64,000 nucleotides of DNA. Origin: Gammaproteobacteria bacterium LSUCC0096 (GTDB lineage: Bacteria > Pseudomonadota > Gammaproteobacteria > Pseudomonadales > Litorivicinaceae). This document shows, one piece after another, positions 1 through 8,446 of this stretch. A model generated the notes under the pieces. It saw only the letters and a program-made list of their open reading frames with translations, was not told where the DNA came from and ran no database searches. The stretch is taken from the NCBI GenBank assembly GCA_008087055.1, contig VIEA01000002.1, positions 1-64,000 of the forward strand, written 5' to 3'. The translations under genes and the position numbers were made by a program. The stretch's first letter is position 1, and the number at the start of each line of letters is the position of its first letter.

Positions 1-195
1 ATCATTGACTCAAGAATGGCGGAAGCTGATGAGACCATTGAGCAAGCACCGCATTTTGACTATTGGGTCATTAACGATGATTTTGAAATCGCACTCGAAC
101 AGTTGAAGTCGATCATCGTGAGCCACAGACAACGTCGCCCTCAAATCGAATCTAAACACCCGAATTTTCTAGAAAAACTTCTCGGCCAACAATAA
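1..195 (+). CDS. gmk: Guanylate kinase, C-terminal fragment (cut by window start)
   Basis: The first 64 codons read in frame to a TAA at 193-195. The motif DYWVINDDFEIAL matches the conserved C-terminal region of guanylate kinase, where E. coli has DYLIVNDDFDTAL. The enzyme phosphorylates GMP to GDP in the cytoplasm. The catalytic P-loop half lies outside the window. rpoZ and spoT follow directly, the usual gammaproteobacterial order, which supports the call. Confidence 0.9.
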   Translation: MIDSRMAEADETIEQAPHFDYWVINDDFEIALEQLKSIIVSHRQRRPQIESKHPNFLEKLLGQQ

Positions 196-207
196 ATTGC
201 ATATACT
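179..207 (+). promoter_or_regulatory. Candidate rpoZ promoter
   Basis: A TATACT hexamer at 202-207 resembles a sigma70 -10 box. The hexamer 17 bases upstream (TTCTCG, 179-184) is a poor -35. It would start transcription shortly upstream of rpoZ, with the -35 inside the end of gmk. This is pattern matching only, and readthrough from gmk is an alternative. Confidence 0.3.
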
Positions 208-241
208 GTTGGGCTTCCTAATTTTTAACTGAGGATTAACC

Positions 242-523
242 ATGGCTCGAGTGACTGTCGAAGACTGTCTCGAAAACGTCGAGAATCGTTTCGAACTCGT
301 AATGCTAGGCACGCGCCGCGCGCGTCAGCTGTCTACTGGCGGCAAAGACGCACTGGTAGCGGAAGAAAATGACAAGCCAACAGTTATCGCATTGCGCGAA
401 ATCGCTGAAGGCCTAATCAATCGTGAAGCGCTGGACGCTGAAGACGCGAAAACTGAAGCTGAGCTTGAAATGGCTCGCGCGCGTTTCGAACCACGCCAGC
501 CTGTATTCGATAACGATTTCTAA
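242..523 (+). CDS. rpoZ: DNA-directed RNA polymerase omega subunit
   Basis: A 93-residue protein, close to the 91 residues of E. coli omega. It begins [20 protein letters not shown] and contains the family core [28 protein letters not shown]. Omega binds the beta-prime subunit, helps RNA polymerase assemble, and in proteobacteria forms part of a ppGpp-binding site. It lies between gmk and spoT, as in many gammaproteobacteria. The ATG follows a GAGGATT ribosome-binding sequence. The C-terminal tail after about residue 75 is the usual variable part. Confidence 0.96.
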   Translation: MARVTVEDCLENVENRFELVMLGTRRARQLSTGGKDALVAEENDKPTVIALREIAEGLINREALDAEDAKTEAELEMARARFEPRQPVFDNDF

Positions 524-526
524 GTC

Positions 527-2642
527 ATGAACGCCGCCGTCGAAACCATTGACGGCTTATGCAGCCGTCTGACCCGATACCTAGAGGATGATGAAATCCG
601 TCAGGTCAGACGCGCATATCTCTATTCAGAACAAGCACACGACGGTCAAAAACGTCGATCTGGCGACCCCTACATCATCCATCCGCTCCAAGTTGCTGAG
701 ATTCTCTCAGATATGCGCTCTCATGGCAGCGATGCTCCATGATGTCATTGAAGATACCGGGATCGCCAAAGATGCTCTGCATTCACAATTTGGAGAAGCT
801 GTTGCTGAGCTTGTAGACGGTGTAAGTAAGCTGACCCACATCAGCTTTGAAACCCGTGCCGAAGCTCAGGCAGAGAACTTCCAAAAAATGACCTTAGCGA
901 TGGCTCGTGACATTCGAGTCATTATCGTGAAACTCGCCGACCGACTTCACAACATGCGAACAATTGGGTCATTGAATCCCGAAAAACGTCGTCGTATTGC
1001 GAAAGAAACGCTCGACATTTACAGCCCAATCGCGAATCGACTCGGCATGTACGAATTACGAAGCGAACTCCACGAACTCGCTTATCGTGCGATGTATCCG
1101 ATGCGAATCGAACGCATCGAACGTGCCGTACAAAACGTCGCAGGTAATCGCAAAAAGATCGTGTCAGAGATTCTCGAATCACTTGAGGGTGCTCTCGACA
1201 AGAGTGGAATCAAGGCGCGCGTCGAAGGTCGTGAAAAAGCAGCCAATAGCATCTACCGGAAAATGCGTGATCAGAGAAAATCGTTCTCCGACATCATGGA
1301 TGTTTATGCTTTCAGGATCGTGACTGACTCGGTCGATGATTGCTACCGCACGCTCGGTATTGTGCATAATTTGTACAAACCGCGCCCTGGTCGGTTCAAA
1401 GATTACATCGCAATCCCAAAGGCAAACGGTTATCAAAGCCTACACACCACACTCTTTGGTATGCACGGCGTACCAATCGAAATCCAAATTCGTACATCGG
1501 AAATGGATGCCATGGCATCTGGTGGAATTGCAGCGCACTGGCTTTACAAAGCTGGATCTGACGATACCGCAGCAGTCCAACGGACCAATCGGTGGGTTAA
1601 GGGTCTTTTAGAGATTCAACAACGCGCCGGCAACTCGCTCGAATTCATCGAAAATGTGAAAATCGATTTGTTCCCGGATGATATCTATATCTTCACGCCA
1701 AAAGGCAAGATCATGGAATTGCCCACCGGAGCGACAGCTGTTGATTTTGCATACGCGGTACACACCGACGTTGGTAATCGTTGCGTTGCCTGTCGAATCG
1801 ATAAAGCACTCGCGCCACTCTCAACTGTCCTGCAATCAGGCCAAACCGTTGAGATCGTGACAGCCAAACACGCTAAACCGAATTTAGCTTGGCTCTCTTT
1901 CGTTGTGACCGGTAAGGCACGCTCAGCAATCCGTCACTTCTTGAAAAATCAGCAACGTTCAGAGTCCGTGAGTCTCGGACAGCGACTTTTGAGCCGAGCA
2001 CTCGCCAATCTTGGATCAAGTTTTGAACAAGTCACCGACGAACAGAAGCTCAATCTTGTCAGCGAAACTGAACTCACAGAGTTTGATGACTTCCTTGAGG
2101 ATATTGGTCTTGGTAATCGAGTCGCCTATTCGGTCGCCAGACGACTGATCCCTGATGCTGATGCTGAGCCTGCCAAACTATCACAGAGCGGCGATACGCG
2201 ACCTCTAGCGATCAAGGGCTCTGAAGGGCTTCTTACGAGCTATGCGAAATGTTGTCGACCAATTCCCGGCGATCCGATTGTTGGTCACATTTCCAAAGGC
2301 CGGGGGATGGTTATCCATCATGAGACCTGTAATAACGTCTCAGAGATTCGGGACAATCCAGAGAAATGTGTTTTCCTCACCTGGGATGATGATCTTAATG
2401 GTGAGTTCTACACCGCTTTAAAAATTCTTGTTGAAGCGGAAACCGGCATCATTGCCAACATCGCATCTGCAGTATCAGAAGCAGATGCAGCGATTGATCG
2501 CATCAACCGTGAAGAGCGTGATGCGAAAACCAGTGTGATCGTTCTTGAGGTTGGGGTACGCGATAGACAGCATCTCGCGAATGTTGTCCGTCAAATCCGC
2601 CGCATCAAGTCGGTTATGAAAATTTCACGTATACGAGCCTAA
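527..2642 (+). CDS. spoT: SpoT, bifunctional (p)ppGpp hydrolase/synthetase, broken by a frameshift near 716
   Basis: SpoT degrades and makes the alarmone (p)ppGpp. The reading frame from ATG 527 carries the start of the HD hydrolase domain ([17 protein letters not shown]) but stops at 742. The rest of the protein is in another frame and becomes SpoT-like at codon 717 ([15 protein letters not shown]). It continues through the synthetase domain ([20 protein letters not shown]), the TGS domain ([11 protein letters not shown], from about 1678) and a C-terminal ACT-like region to 2642. Joined, the product is about 705 residues, normal for SpoT. By family alignment about 14 bases are missing at the junction. 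The hydrolase metal ligands (His of PYIIHP; HD of LHDVIED) fall on opposite sides of the break. This could be a real indel or an assembly error. ridA follows after 2 bases. Confidence 0.85.
713..719 (+). other. Frameshift junction inside spoT
   Basis: In the first frame the codons ATG CGC (713-718) end the SpoT-like run ILSDM. In the second frame the SpoT-like run restarts at GCT 717. SpoT homologues have about five residues between these points (a KLDYE-type stretch in E. coli) that are absent here, so the break is a small deletion rather than one inserted base. No slippery heptamer or downstream structure that would suggest programmed frameshifting is apparent. Confidence 0.8.
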
Positions 2643-2644
2643 TC

Positions 2645-3025
2645 ATGAACAAAAGCTTTATCGCGACAGCACATGCTCCTGCCGCAATCGGAACCTATTC
2701 TCAAGCAGTCAAAGTTGGTCAAACCACCTATCTGTCAGGCCAAATCCCACTCGTTCCAGAGAGCATGGCGCTAGTTGAGGGGAATATTGAGGCGGAAGTC
2801 CGTCAGGCATTCACCAATTTGAAAGCGGTGTGTGAGGCAGCCGGCGGCAACCTCAATCAACTCGTCAAGGTGCATGTTTTTCTCACTGATCTCAGTCACT
2901 TCCCTGTTGTGAATCAGGTCATGGAAGAATTTTTTGAAGCACCATACCCAGCGCGTGCAGCCATTGGAGTCGCTGAACTTCCCAAAGGTGCGCGCGTGGA
3001 AGTCGATGGAATTATGGTGAGCTAA
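2645..3025 (+). CDS. ridA: RidA family 2-iminobutanoate/2-iminopropanoate deaminase
   Basis: A 126-residue protein of the YjgF/YER057c/UK114 family, the usual length. It shows the family landmarks [15 protein letters not shown] near the start, [11 protein letters not shown], and the C-terminal [20 protein letters not shown], which contains the arginine that binds the imine carboxylate. RidA hydrolyses reactive enamines and imines released by PLP enzymes and so protects them from damage. It starts 2 bases after the spoT stop, so the genes are probably co-transcribed. Its end overlaps the converging epimerase-like gene by 14 bases. Confidence 0.93.
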   Translation: MNKSFIATAHAPAAIGTYSQAVKVGQTTYLSGQIPLVPESMALVEGNIEAEVRQAFTNLKAVCEAAGGNLNQLVKVHVFLTDLSHFPVVNQVMEEFFEAPYPARAAIGVAELPKGARVEVDGIMVS

Positions 3026-3827
3026 TCACTGCCTCGCAGGTCGGATACCGTAAAGCTGGCATCTGACCTCGATAGCGCGACTGAATGATTCGCCCGGTCA
3101 CTGCTGGCTTTATACGCGTCCCAGTCCCGTCCAGCAGGTCAAAAATCTGTTGGTAACGTACCGAACCCTCGTCGACCCCATGAATCAACCGAGGCGCATG
3201 CTTCCCATCCAAGTGATCGCTTGCGAGGGCCTGTAACCAGGACACCGCATCATCTCGATGTATTCGGTTTGAAACAGTCTCGGGATTCAATTGCTCTCTC
3301 ATTCCCGAATCTTTGAGTCGAATCAAGCTTTTCGCTGTATAAAGCCCCGTAAAACGGATAATAGTCGAGGGTGCTTTGATCTGTTCGATATTGAGTTCCG
3401 CCTCTCGAACACAACGGCCCCTCCAGTGATCTGGCTCAACTGCAACAGATTCATCTAACAATCCGGATTGATGCTGACCGAAAACTGCTGTCGAACTCAC
3501 CCAAATCACCGGATGCTGACGACCAGGCAAAGATGCAAATTGACGAAGTCTCTCCGAAACGCACACGTAACGCTCACGATAGGCGTCTTCAGTGCGCGCG
3601 TCTGGAGTTACGATAGCAATTATCACTGCATGCGGAGCGAGCGGCAGTTGTACCAATTGATCCCAGCTTTCAGAAGTATCTAGATCCAGACTAATCATTG
3701 TTGGGTCATTGGGCATCTTGGTTCTTCGAACGCCAGCAACACGAATTTTTTCTGCCTCAAGTGCCGTTTTCAGGTTGCCACCCAACTGACCACAGCCTAG
3801 GATGAGAATCTCCCAAGGATTAGACAA
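3012..3827 (-). CDS. NAD(P)-binding epimerase/reductase-like protein (YeeZ-type)
   Basis: About 271 residues with an N-terminal Rossmann motif ([13 protein letters not shown]) followed by an extended short-chain dehydrogenase-like body including [10 protein letters not shown] and [15 protein letters not shown]. This resembles the YeeZ group of putative nucleoside-diphosphate-sugar epimerases, whose substrate is not established. I chose the TTG at 3827 because GAGGG lies 8 bases upstream and the Rossmann fold begins immediately after; longer starts would run into oxyR. It diverges from oxyR with only 4 bases between the two start codons, so each ribosome-binding site lies inside the other gene. 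The YeeZ label is tentative. Confidence 0.7.
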   Translation of the reverse strand: MSNPWEILILGCGQLGGNLKTALEAEKIRVAGVRRTKMPNDPTMISLDLDTSESWDQLVQLPLAPHAVIIAIVTPDARTEDAYRERYVCVSERLRQFASLPGRQHPVIWVSSTAVFGQHQSGLLDESVAVEPDHWRGRCVREAELNIEQIKAPSTIIRFTGLYTAKSLIRLKDSGMREQLNPETVSNRIHRDDAVSWLQALASDHLDGKHAPRLIHGVDEGSVRYQQIFDLLDGTGTRIKPAVTGRIIQSRYRGQMPALRYPTCEAVISSP

Positions 3828-3831
3828 AACA

Positions 3832-4761
3832 ATGACCCTCACAGAACTTCGATACATTATCGCCGTCGCCGACGAGAAACATTTTGGCCGCGCAGCTGCC
3901 AAGTGCTTTGTCAGTCAGCCTACCTTGTCTATCGGCGTGAAGCGACTGGAAGATGAACTTGGCGTCACGCTGTTTGAGCGCAGTAAAACAGGGGTCCATC
4001 TCACTGCTGTAGCCGAAAAGTTAGTCGAAAAGGCGCGCAACATTCTGCAGGAAGTCGATTCGTTTAAAGAACTTTCCGACCACGTTAAAGATCCGTTTTT
4101 GGCACCTCTACGTATCGGTGCTATCTATACTATTGGGCCTTATTTATTCCCAGCTCTGTTACCAGCTCTCAAAACTGCTGAGCCGCGTATGAAGTTATAT
4201 ATTGAAGAAAGCTTCACAGGCACACTCCGACAGATGCTCAAAAAAGGCCAGCTTGATGCCATCATCGTCGCATTACCCTTTACTGAACCTGACGTTGAAG
4301 TTCGGGAGTTATACACCGAGCCATTCGAAGTTTTAATGCCAGCAAACCATCCCTGGACCAATGAACCGCATATTCCACCGAAGCAATTACACACCGAAAA
4401 TGTATTGTTGTTAGGTGAAGGACATTGTTTCCGAGATCAGGTGATTAATGTCTGTCCAGCACTCTCACGATCTGCATACGACAGAAATAACGTGGTTGCT
4501 GAAGGAAGTTCTTTGGAAACATTGCGGCACATGGTCGCATCCGGCCTTGGAGTCACCGTACTGCCAGCCTCTGCTGCTGGTCTCGAAACCTATGCACCGG
4601 GCTATCTGACAACAAAACCCTTCGCGCAACCCGAACCGTCACGTACAGTGGCCATCGCTTGGAGAAAGCAATTTCCAAGAACTGAGGCAATCGATCTATT
4701 AATTGATGTCATCAGAAAACAGGTCGGCCCCCAGATCAATGCCAAACATCAGGCAGCCTAA
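3832..4761 (+). CDS. oxyR: OxyR, LysR-family hydrogen peroxide sensor and regulator
   Basis: A 309-residue LysR-type regulator starting at ATG 3832 (MTLTELRYIIAVADEKHFGRAA), with a winged helix-turn-helix in the first 60 residues and a periplasmic-binding-protein-like effector domain. The segment GEGHCFRDQVINVC puts cysteines at residues 199 and 208, the same numbers as the redox pair of E. coli OxyR that forms a disulfide with peroxide. This makes it OxyR rather than a generic LysR protein. It overlaps recG by 23 bases, an oxyR-recG order also seen in Pseudomonas. Known targets of the family are catalase, peroxiredoxin and iron-handling genes. Confidence 0.95.
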   Translation: MTLTELRYIIAVADEKHFGRAAAKCFVSQPTLSIGVKRLEDELGVTLFERSKTGVHLTAVAEKLVEKARNILQEVDSFKELSDHVKDPFLAPLRIGAIYTIGPYLFPALLPALKTAEPRMKLYIEESFTGTLRQMLKKGQLDAIIVALPFTEPDVEVRELYTEPFEVLMPANHPWTNEPHIPPKQLHTENVLLLGEGHCFRDQVINVCPALSRSAYDRNNVVAEGSSLETLRHMVASGLGVTVLPASAAGLETYAPGYLTTKPFAQPEPSRTVAIAWRKQFPRTEAIDLLIDVIRKQVGPQINAKHQAA

Positions 4762-6790
4762 CGAGTTACAAAGTCTTACAGGCGTTGGTCCAAAAGTTGA
4801 GCAAGCACTCAACCGGCTTGGACTGTATTCGTTTAGAGATCTTTTATTTCATCTGCCGACACGGTACGAAGATCGAACAACTCAAGTTGATATCGCGAGC
4901 CTAAAGCCTGGAATCCCTCAATTACTCGAGGGTGAAATTACTTCACAATCTGTAGTTCCGGGCCGGCGCATGCAGGCTGTGCTCACATTTGAAGATATCA
5001 CCGGTGCCGCCAGAATCCGCTTGTTTCACTTTTCCCGCGCGTATCTGACGACACTCAAAAATGCAGATGCCGTCAGGATTTTTGGAGAGCCTCGAATCAA
5101 TCAGGGCGTAACTGAATTCATTCATCCAGAAATCTCTGTATTTAAAGGTGAGCCACCTCCATTGGATGACACATTGACGCCCATTTACCCAACGACAGAT
5201 GGCTTATCGCAACCCAGGTTGCGAGACATCATCCGTCAAGCTCTCGCTAAAGGTCCTGACTTTTATGCACTCGAAGAACTTTTAGATGCAGCGCACACAA
5301 AAAATCGTCCAGCACTTTGGGATGCTCTGGTTGCTCTTCATCAGCCGGCTAAAGGACTTCCCGCAAGCCCGTTCGTTGAGCGATTGGCTTTTGAGGAACT
5401 TCTCGCCCATCGATTGCTCTTACTTACACGGCGAGATGACTATGTTCGCTTTCAAGCGCCAGAGCTCAAATCGAGAGCCACTGAAGCCCGACAGGCATTA
5501 TTAAGCCAGCTACCATTTGACTTAACAAATGCCCAGCAGCGGGTCTTAAGTGAGATCGATCAAGACCTGACACGCGGACACCCAATGTTACGACTTCTTC
5601 AAGGTGATGTTGGCTCAGGAAAGACCCTCGTTGCCGCTTTGGCTTCACTTCCTGTGATTGAAGCAGGATTCCAAGTCGCATTGATGGCCCCAACGGAGCT
5701 GCTGTCTGAACAGCATGCGGCTCAATTTTCAGAGTGGTTCCGCCCACTGGGCATCTCTGTTGGATGGCTTACTGGTTCGATGAAAGCTCAGCCACGACGG
5801 ACGATACTTGAGCAACTAAGCAACGGGGCATGCCAGATTGTCATTGGAACACATGCACTATTCCAAGATGAGATCGTATTTAAACGACTTGGTTTGGCCA
5901 TCATCGACGAGCAGCACCGATTTGGCGTCGCACAACGCCTCCTATTGCGCGAAAAAGGACAAGGGCTGACTCCGCACCAACTGATCATGACCGCAACACC
6001 AATCCCACGAACACTAGCGATGACCCATTTCGCTGATCTTGATGTCTCAACACTTGATGAGTTGCCACCAGGAAGAACACCAGTCGACACACGAATCTTA
6101 AGTCAAGCGAGAGCGTCCGAAATCACGGAGCGTCTAGATACGCAATTTAATGAGGGCGGGCAGGCCTATTGGGTATGCACACTGATTGAAGAAACAGAAC
6201 AGAGTGTTGCTGAAGCTGCTGAGAGTCGAACTGAGAAGCTCAGACTCCAGTTACCGCACAGACGAATTGGTCTCGTGCATGGTCGGATGAAAGCCGATGA
6301 CAAATCTCAAGTGATGATGGCCTTTGCAAACGGTCAACTTGATTTATTAGTGGCCACGACTGTTATTGAAGTTGGTGTGAATGTACCCAACGCAAATATT
6401 ATGGTGATTGAAAACCCAGAACGCTTAGGACTCGCGCAATTACATCAGCTCAGAGGTCGCGTCGGTCGAGGTGCGCGAGTCAGTTTTTGTATGTTGCTGG
6501 CTGGTGAAACGATCTCTCAGCAATCTCGCGATCGACTAAACCTGCTGAAAGAAACTAATGATGGTTTTGTTCTGGCAGAAGCGGATCTGAGACTCAGAGG
6601 TCCTGGTGATGTCACCGGTACACGACAAACAGGTGAACTCTCTTTTCGGGTTGCCGATCTTGCAGAACATGCAGATATGCTCGACGAGATCGCTGAACTC
6701 GCAGAAATGATTCGTTTAGAGCATACAGATATCCGCGAACAATTGATTGAAAGATGGATCGGACATGAGGAACACTTTGCGCATGTCTGA
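4739..6790 (+). CDS. recG: ATP-dependent DNA helicase RecG
   Basis: 683 residues from ATG 4739. This start places the LTGVG motif at residue 13, close to its position in E. coli RecG (693 residues). The N-terminal wedge domain (LPTRYEDRT) is followed by a superfamily 2 helicase core: Walker A GDVGSGKT, the DEQH-type Walker B IIDEQHRFGV, TATPIPRT, and motif VI QLRGRVGRG. RecG drives branch migration and replication-fork regression. It overlaps the end of oxyR and the start of ubiA, suggesting transcriptional coupling. An earlier start at 4703 is possible but has no better ribosome-binding site. Confidence 0.96.
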   Translation: MPNIRQPNELQSLTGVGPKVEQALNRLGLYSFRDLLFHLPTRYEDRTTQVDIASLKPGIPQLLEGEITSQSVVPGRRMQAVLTFEDITGAARIRLFHFSRAYLTTLKNADAVRIFGEPRINQGVTEFIHPEISVFKGEPPPLDDTLTPIYPTTDGLSQPRLRDIIRQALAKGPDFYALEELLDAAHTKNRPALWDALVALHQPAKGLPASPFVERLAFEELLAHRLLLLTRRDDYVRFQAPELKSRATEARQALLSQLPFDLTNAQQRVLSEIDQDLTRGHPMLRLLQGDVGSGKTLVAALASLPVIEAGFQVALMAPTELLSEQHAAQFSEWFRPLGISVGWLTGSMKAQPRRTILEQLSNGACQIVIGTHALFQDEIVFKRLGLAIIDEQHRFGVAQRLLLREKGQGLTPHQLIMTATPIPRTLAMTHFADLDVSTLDELPPGRTPVDTRILSQARASEITERLDTQFNEGGQAYWVCTLIEETEQSVAEAAESRTEKLRLQLPHRRIGLVHGRMKADDKSQVMMAFANGQLDLLVATTVIEVGVNVPNANIMVIENPERLGLAQLHQLRGRVGRGARVSFCMLLAGETISQQSRDRLNLLKETNDGFVLAEADLRLRGPGDVTGTRQTGELSFRVADLAEHADMLDEIAELAEMIRLEHTDIREQLIERWIGHEEHFAHV

Positions 6791-7658
6791 TATTCGTACC
6801 CTCGCGTCTCAAATCCCGTTTTGGATCCAAGTCACACGGCTTGATCGGCCAGTCGGATGGATTGTTCTCCTCTGGCCTACATGGATCGCACTGACGCTTG
6901 CTGGCTTTAGTGCTGGTGAGTTTCAGAGCGATACTTGGATCATATTCACACTCGGTGTCATCATCACACGAAGCGCTGGTTGCGTGATCAATGATCTGAC
7001 CGATCGAAAATTTGATAAGCACGTCAAACGAACCAAGACACGCCCCATTACCACTGGCAACCTTCCTGTCAAAGATGCTGTGGTTTTGGCTCTCGTCTTA
7101 TTGTTGATCGCTTTTGGACTAGTCCTTCAAACCAATCGCGAAACGGTCTACCTCTCATGCATTGCGCTCGCACTCGCCGTTCTCTACCCGTGGTTGAAAC
7201 GCATCACATTCTGGCCGCAAATTGGCTTAGGACTGGCTTTTTCGATGGCAATTCCGATGGCGTTTGCAGCCTACGATCAACCACTTGATCGCATCGTATG
7301 GCTCTTATTTGCCGGGAATGTCGCTTGGACTTTGGCCTATGACACCTTTTATGCGATGGTCGATCGCGACGATGATCTACTGATCGGAGTTAAATCCACC
7401 GCCATCGCTTTTGGACGGTTTGATCTGATCGCTATCGGATGTTGCCAAGCCATTGCACTTTCGGCCTTTGCCTATGCATTCTGGCTCGCCAATCTGAATC
7501 CTTTCGCCATCTTTGGTTTAATTGGAGCTGCCAGTTTCGCATTTCAACATCAATGGATTGCCAAATCACGTGCCCGAGATGCCTGTTTCCGAGCATTTTT
7601 GGAGAACCACCGGTTCGGAGCCGCACTGTTTGCTGGTGCGATCTTAGGTGTTTTATGA
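6783..7658 (+). CDS. ubiA: 4-hydroxybenzoate octaprenyltransferase
   Basis: 291 residues from ATG 6783, matching the 290 of E. coli UbiA. It is a polytopic membrane protein with about eight hydrophobic segments. It carries both prenyl-diphosphate/Mg-binding motifs: NDLTDRKFDKHVKRT near residue 70 and YDTFYAMVDRDDDLLIGVKST near residue 180. It joins the polyprenyl tail to 4-hydroxybenzoate in ubiquinone biosynthesis, which implies an aerobic quinone-based respiratory chain. It overlaps recG by 8 bases. No ubiC is next to it. Confidence 0.95.
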   Translation: MSDIRTLASQIPFWIQVTRLDRPVGWIVLLWPTWIALTLAGFSAGEFQSDTWIIFTLGVIITRSAGCVINDLTDRKFDKHVKRTKTRPITTGNLPVKDAVVLALVLLLIAFGLVLQTNRETVYLSCIALALAVLYPWLKRITFWPQIGLGLAFSMAIPMAFAAYDQPLDRIVWLLFAGNVAWTLAYDTFYAMVDRDDDLLIGVKSTAIAFGRFDLIAIGCCQAIALSAFAYAFWLANLNPFAIFGLIGAASFAFQHQWIAKSRARDACFRAFLENHRFGAALFAGAILGVL

Positions 7659-7683
7659 CAATTTTATTTCGGCCGTAACCTTT

Positions 7684-7700
7684 CTGTAATAAACCTGTGG
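7684..7700 (+). promoter_or_regulatory. Candidate Pho box upstream of phoB
   Basis: CTGTAATAAACCTGTGG contains two CTGT half-sites at 7684 and 7695, spaced by the 11 bases typical of PhoB direct repeats. CGTAA at 7673 could be a weaker third repeat one unit upstream, and CTGTCA also occurs at 7708. It lies 36-52 bases before the phoB start, consistent with the known autoregulation of phoB. Confidence 0.65.
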
Positions 7701-7735
7701 TTTTATCCTGTCAGTTAAAACTATCAGGAAAAGAT

Positions 7736-8446
7736 ATGAGCCATCAGCCTCTCCGTCGAGTGCTTATCGTCGATGATGAACCCGCGGTTCGTGAAATGTT
7801 AGCAGTTGCTCTCGAGATGGCCGGATTCGAAGTAATTGAGGCTGACAATGCATCCACGGCCCTCAATCAAGTTGCATCATCCTTGCCTGATTTAATGTTA
7901 ATTGACTGGATGATGCCGCAAGTGTCTGGACTTGAGCTCTGCAGAAGACTAAGACGAAATCCAGATACCGCGAATATCCCACTCATTCTTCTCACTGCTC
8001 GCGGCGAAGAGGATGCCAAAATAACAGGCCTTGAGGTCGCAGACGATTACATCACCAAGCCTTTTTCACCGCGTGAGCTGGTTGCTCGATTAAAAGCGAT
8101 CTTGCGACGCACTACGCCAAAGGGGGTCGAAGAGCCTGTTGAATTTGCAAACTTACGCCTAGACCCTGTCGGACAGCGAGTAACTGCTTTTGGACGACTG
8201 CTCACTTTGAGCCCTATTGAATATCGTTTACTGCAGTTATTTATGACGAATCCCGATCGCGCCTTTTCGAGAACTCAACTACTCGACCGAGTGTGGGGGG
8301 GAGATGTGTATGTAGAAGAGCGAACGGTCGACGTTCATATTCGGAGACTCCGTAAAGCACTAGGCTCAGCACATGAGGATCTCATTCAAACAGTTAGGGG
8401 AACCGGGTATCGCTTTACTACAACGGATTTAGAAGATTCTCACTGA
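7736..8446 (+). CDS. phoB: PhoB, phosphate regulon response regulator
   Basis: 236 residues (E. coli 229) from ATG 7736, preceded by AGGAAAAGAT. The N-terminal receiver domain has the acidic pair in VLIVDDEP, the phospho-acceptor D57 in LIDWMMPQ, and the conserved Thr and Lys (LLTARGEED, YITKPFSP). The C-terminal OmpR/PhoB winged helix (RAFSRTQLLDRVWGG, VDVHIRRLRKAL, GTGYRF) follows. It activates Pho-regulon genes when phosphorylated by PhoR in low phosphate. Unusually, phoR is not the next gene: ppx and ppk, on the other strand, lie between them. Its 3' end overlaps ppx by 7 bases. Confidence 0.96.
   Translation: MSHQPLRRVLIVDDEPAVREMLAVALEMAGFEVIEADNASTALNQVASSLPDLMLIDWMMPQVSGLELCRRLRRNPDTANIPLILLTARGEEDAKITGLEVADDYITKPFSPRELVARLKAILRRTTPKGVEEPVEFANLRLDPVGQRVTAFGRLLTLSPIEYRLLQLFMTNPDRAFSRTQLLDRVWGGDVYVEERTVDVHIRRLRKALGSAHEDLIQTVRGTGYRFTTTDLEDSH

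Noticed and set aside
713-745. Programmed ribosomal frameshifting in spoT
   Set aside because: No slippery sequence is visible, and the alignment needs about 14 missing bases, which slippage by one or two bases would not supply.
922-1436. Long minus-strand open frames within spoT
   Set aside because: They are shadows of the plus-strand coding sequence, with no family resemblance or ribosome-binding sites.
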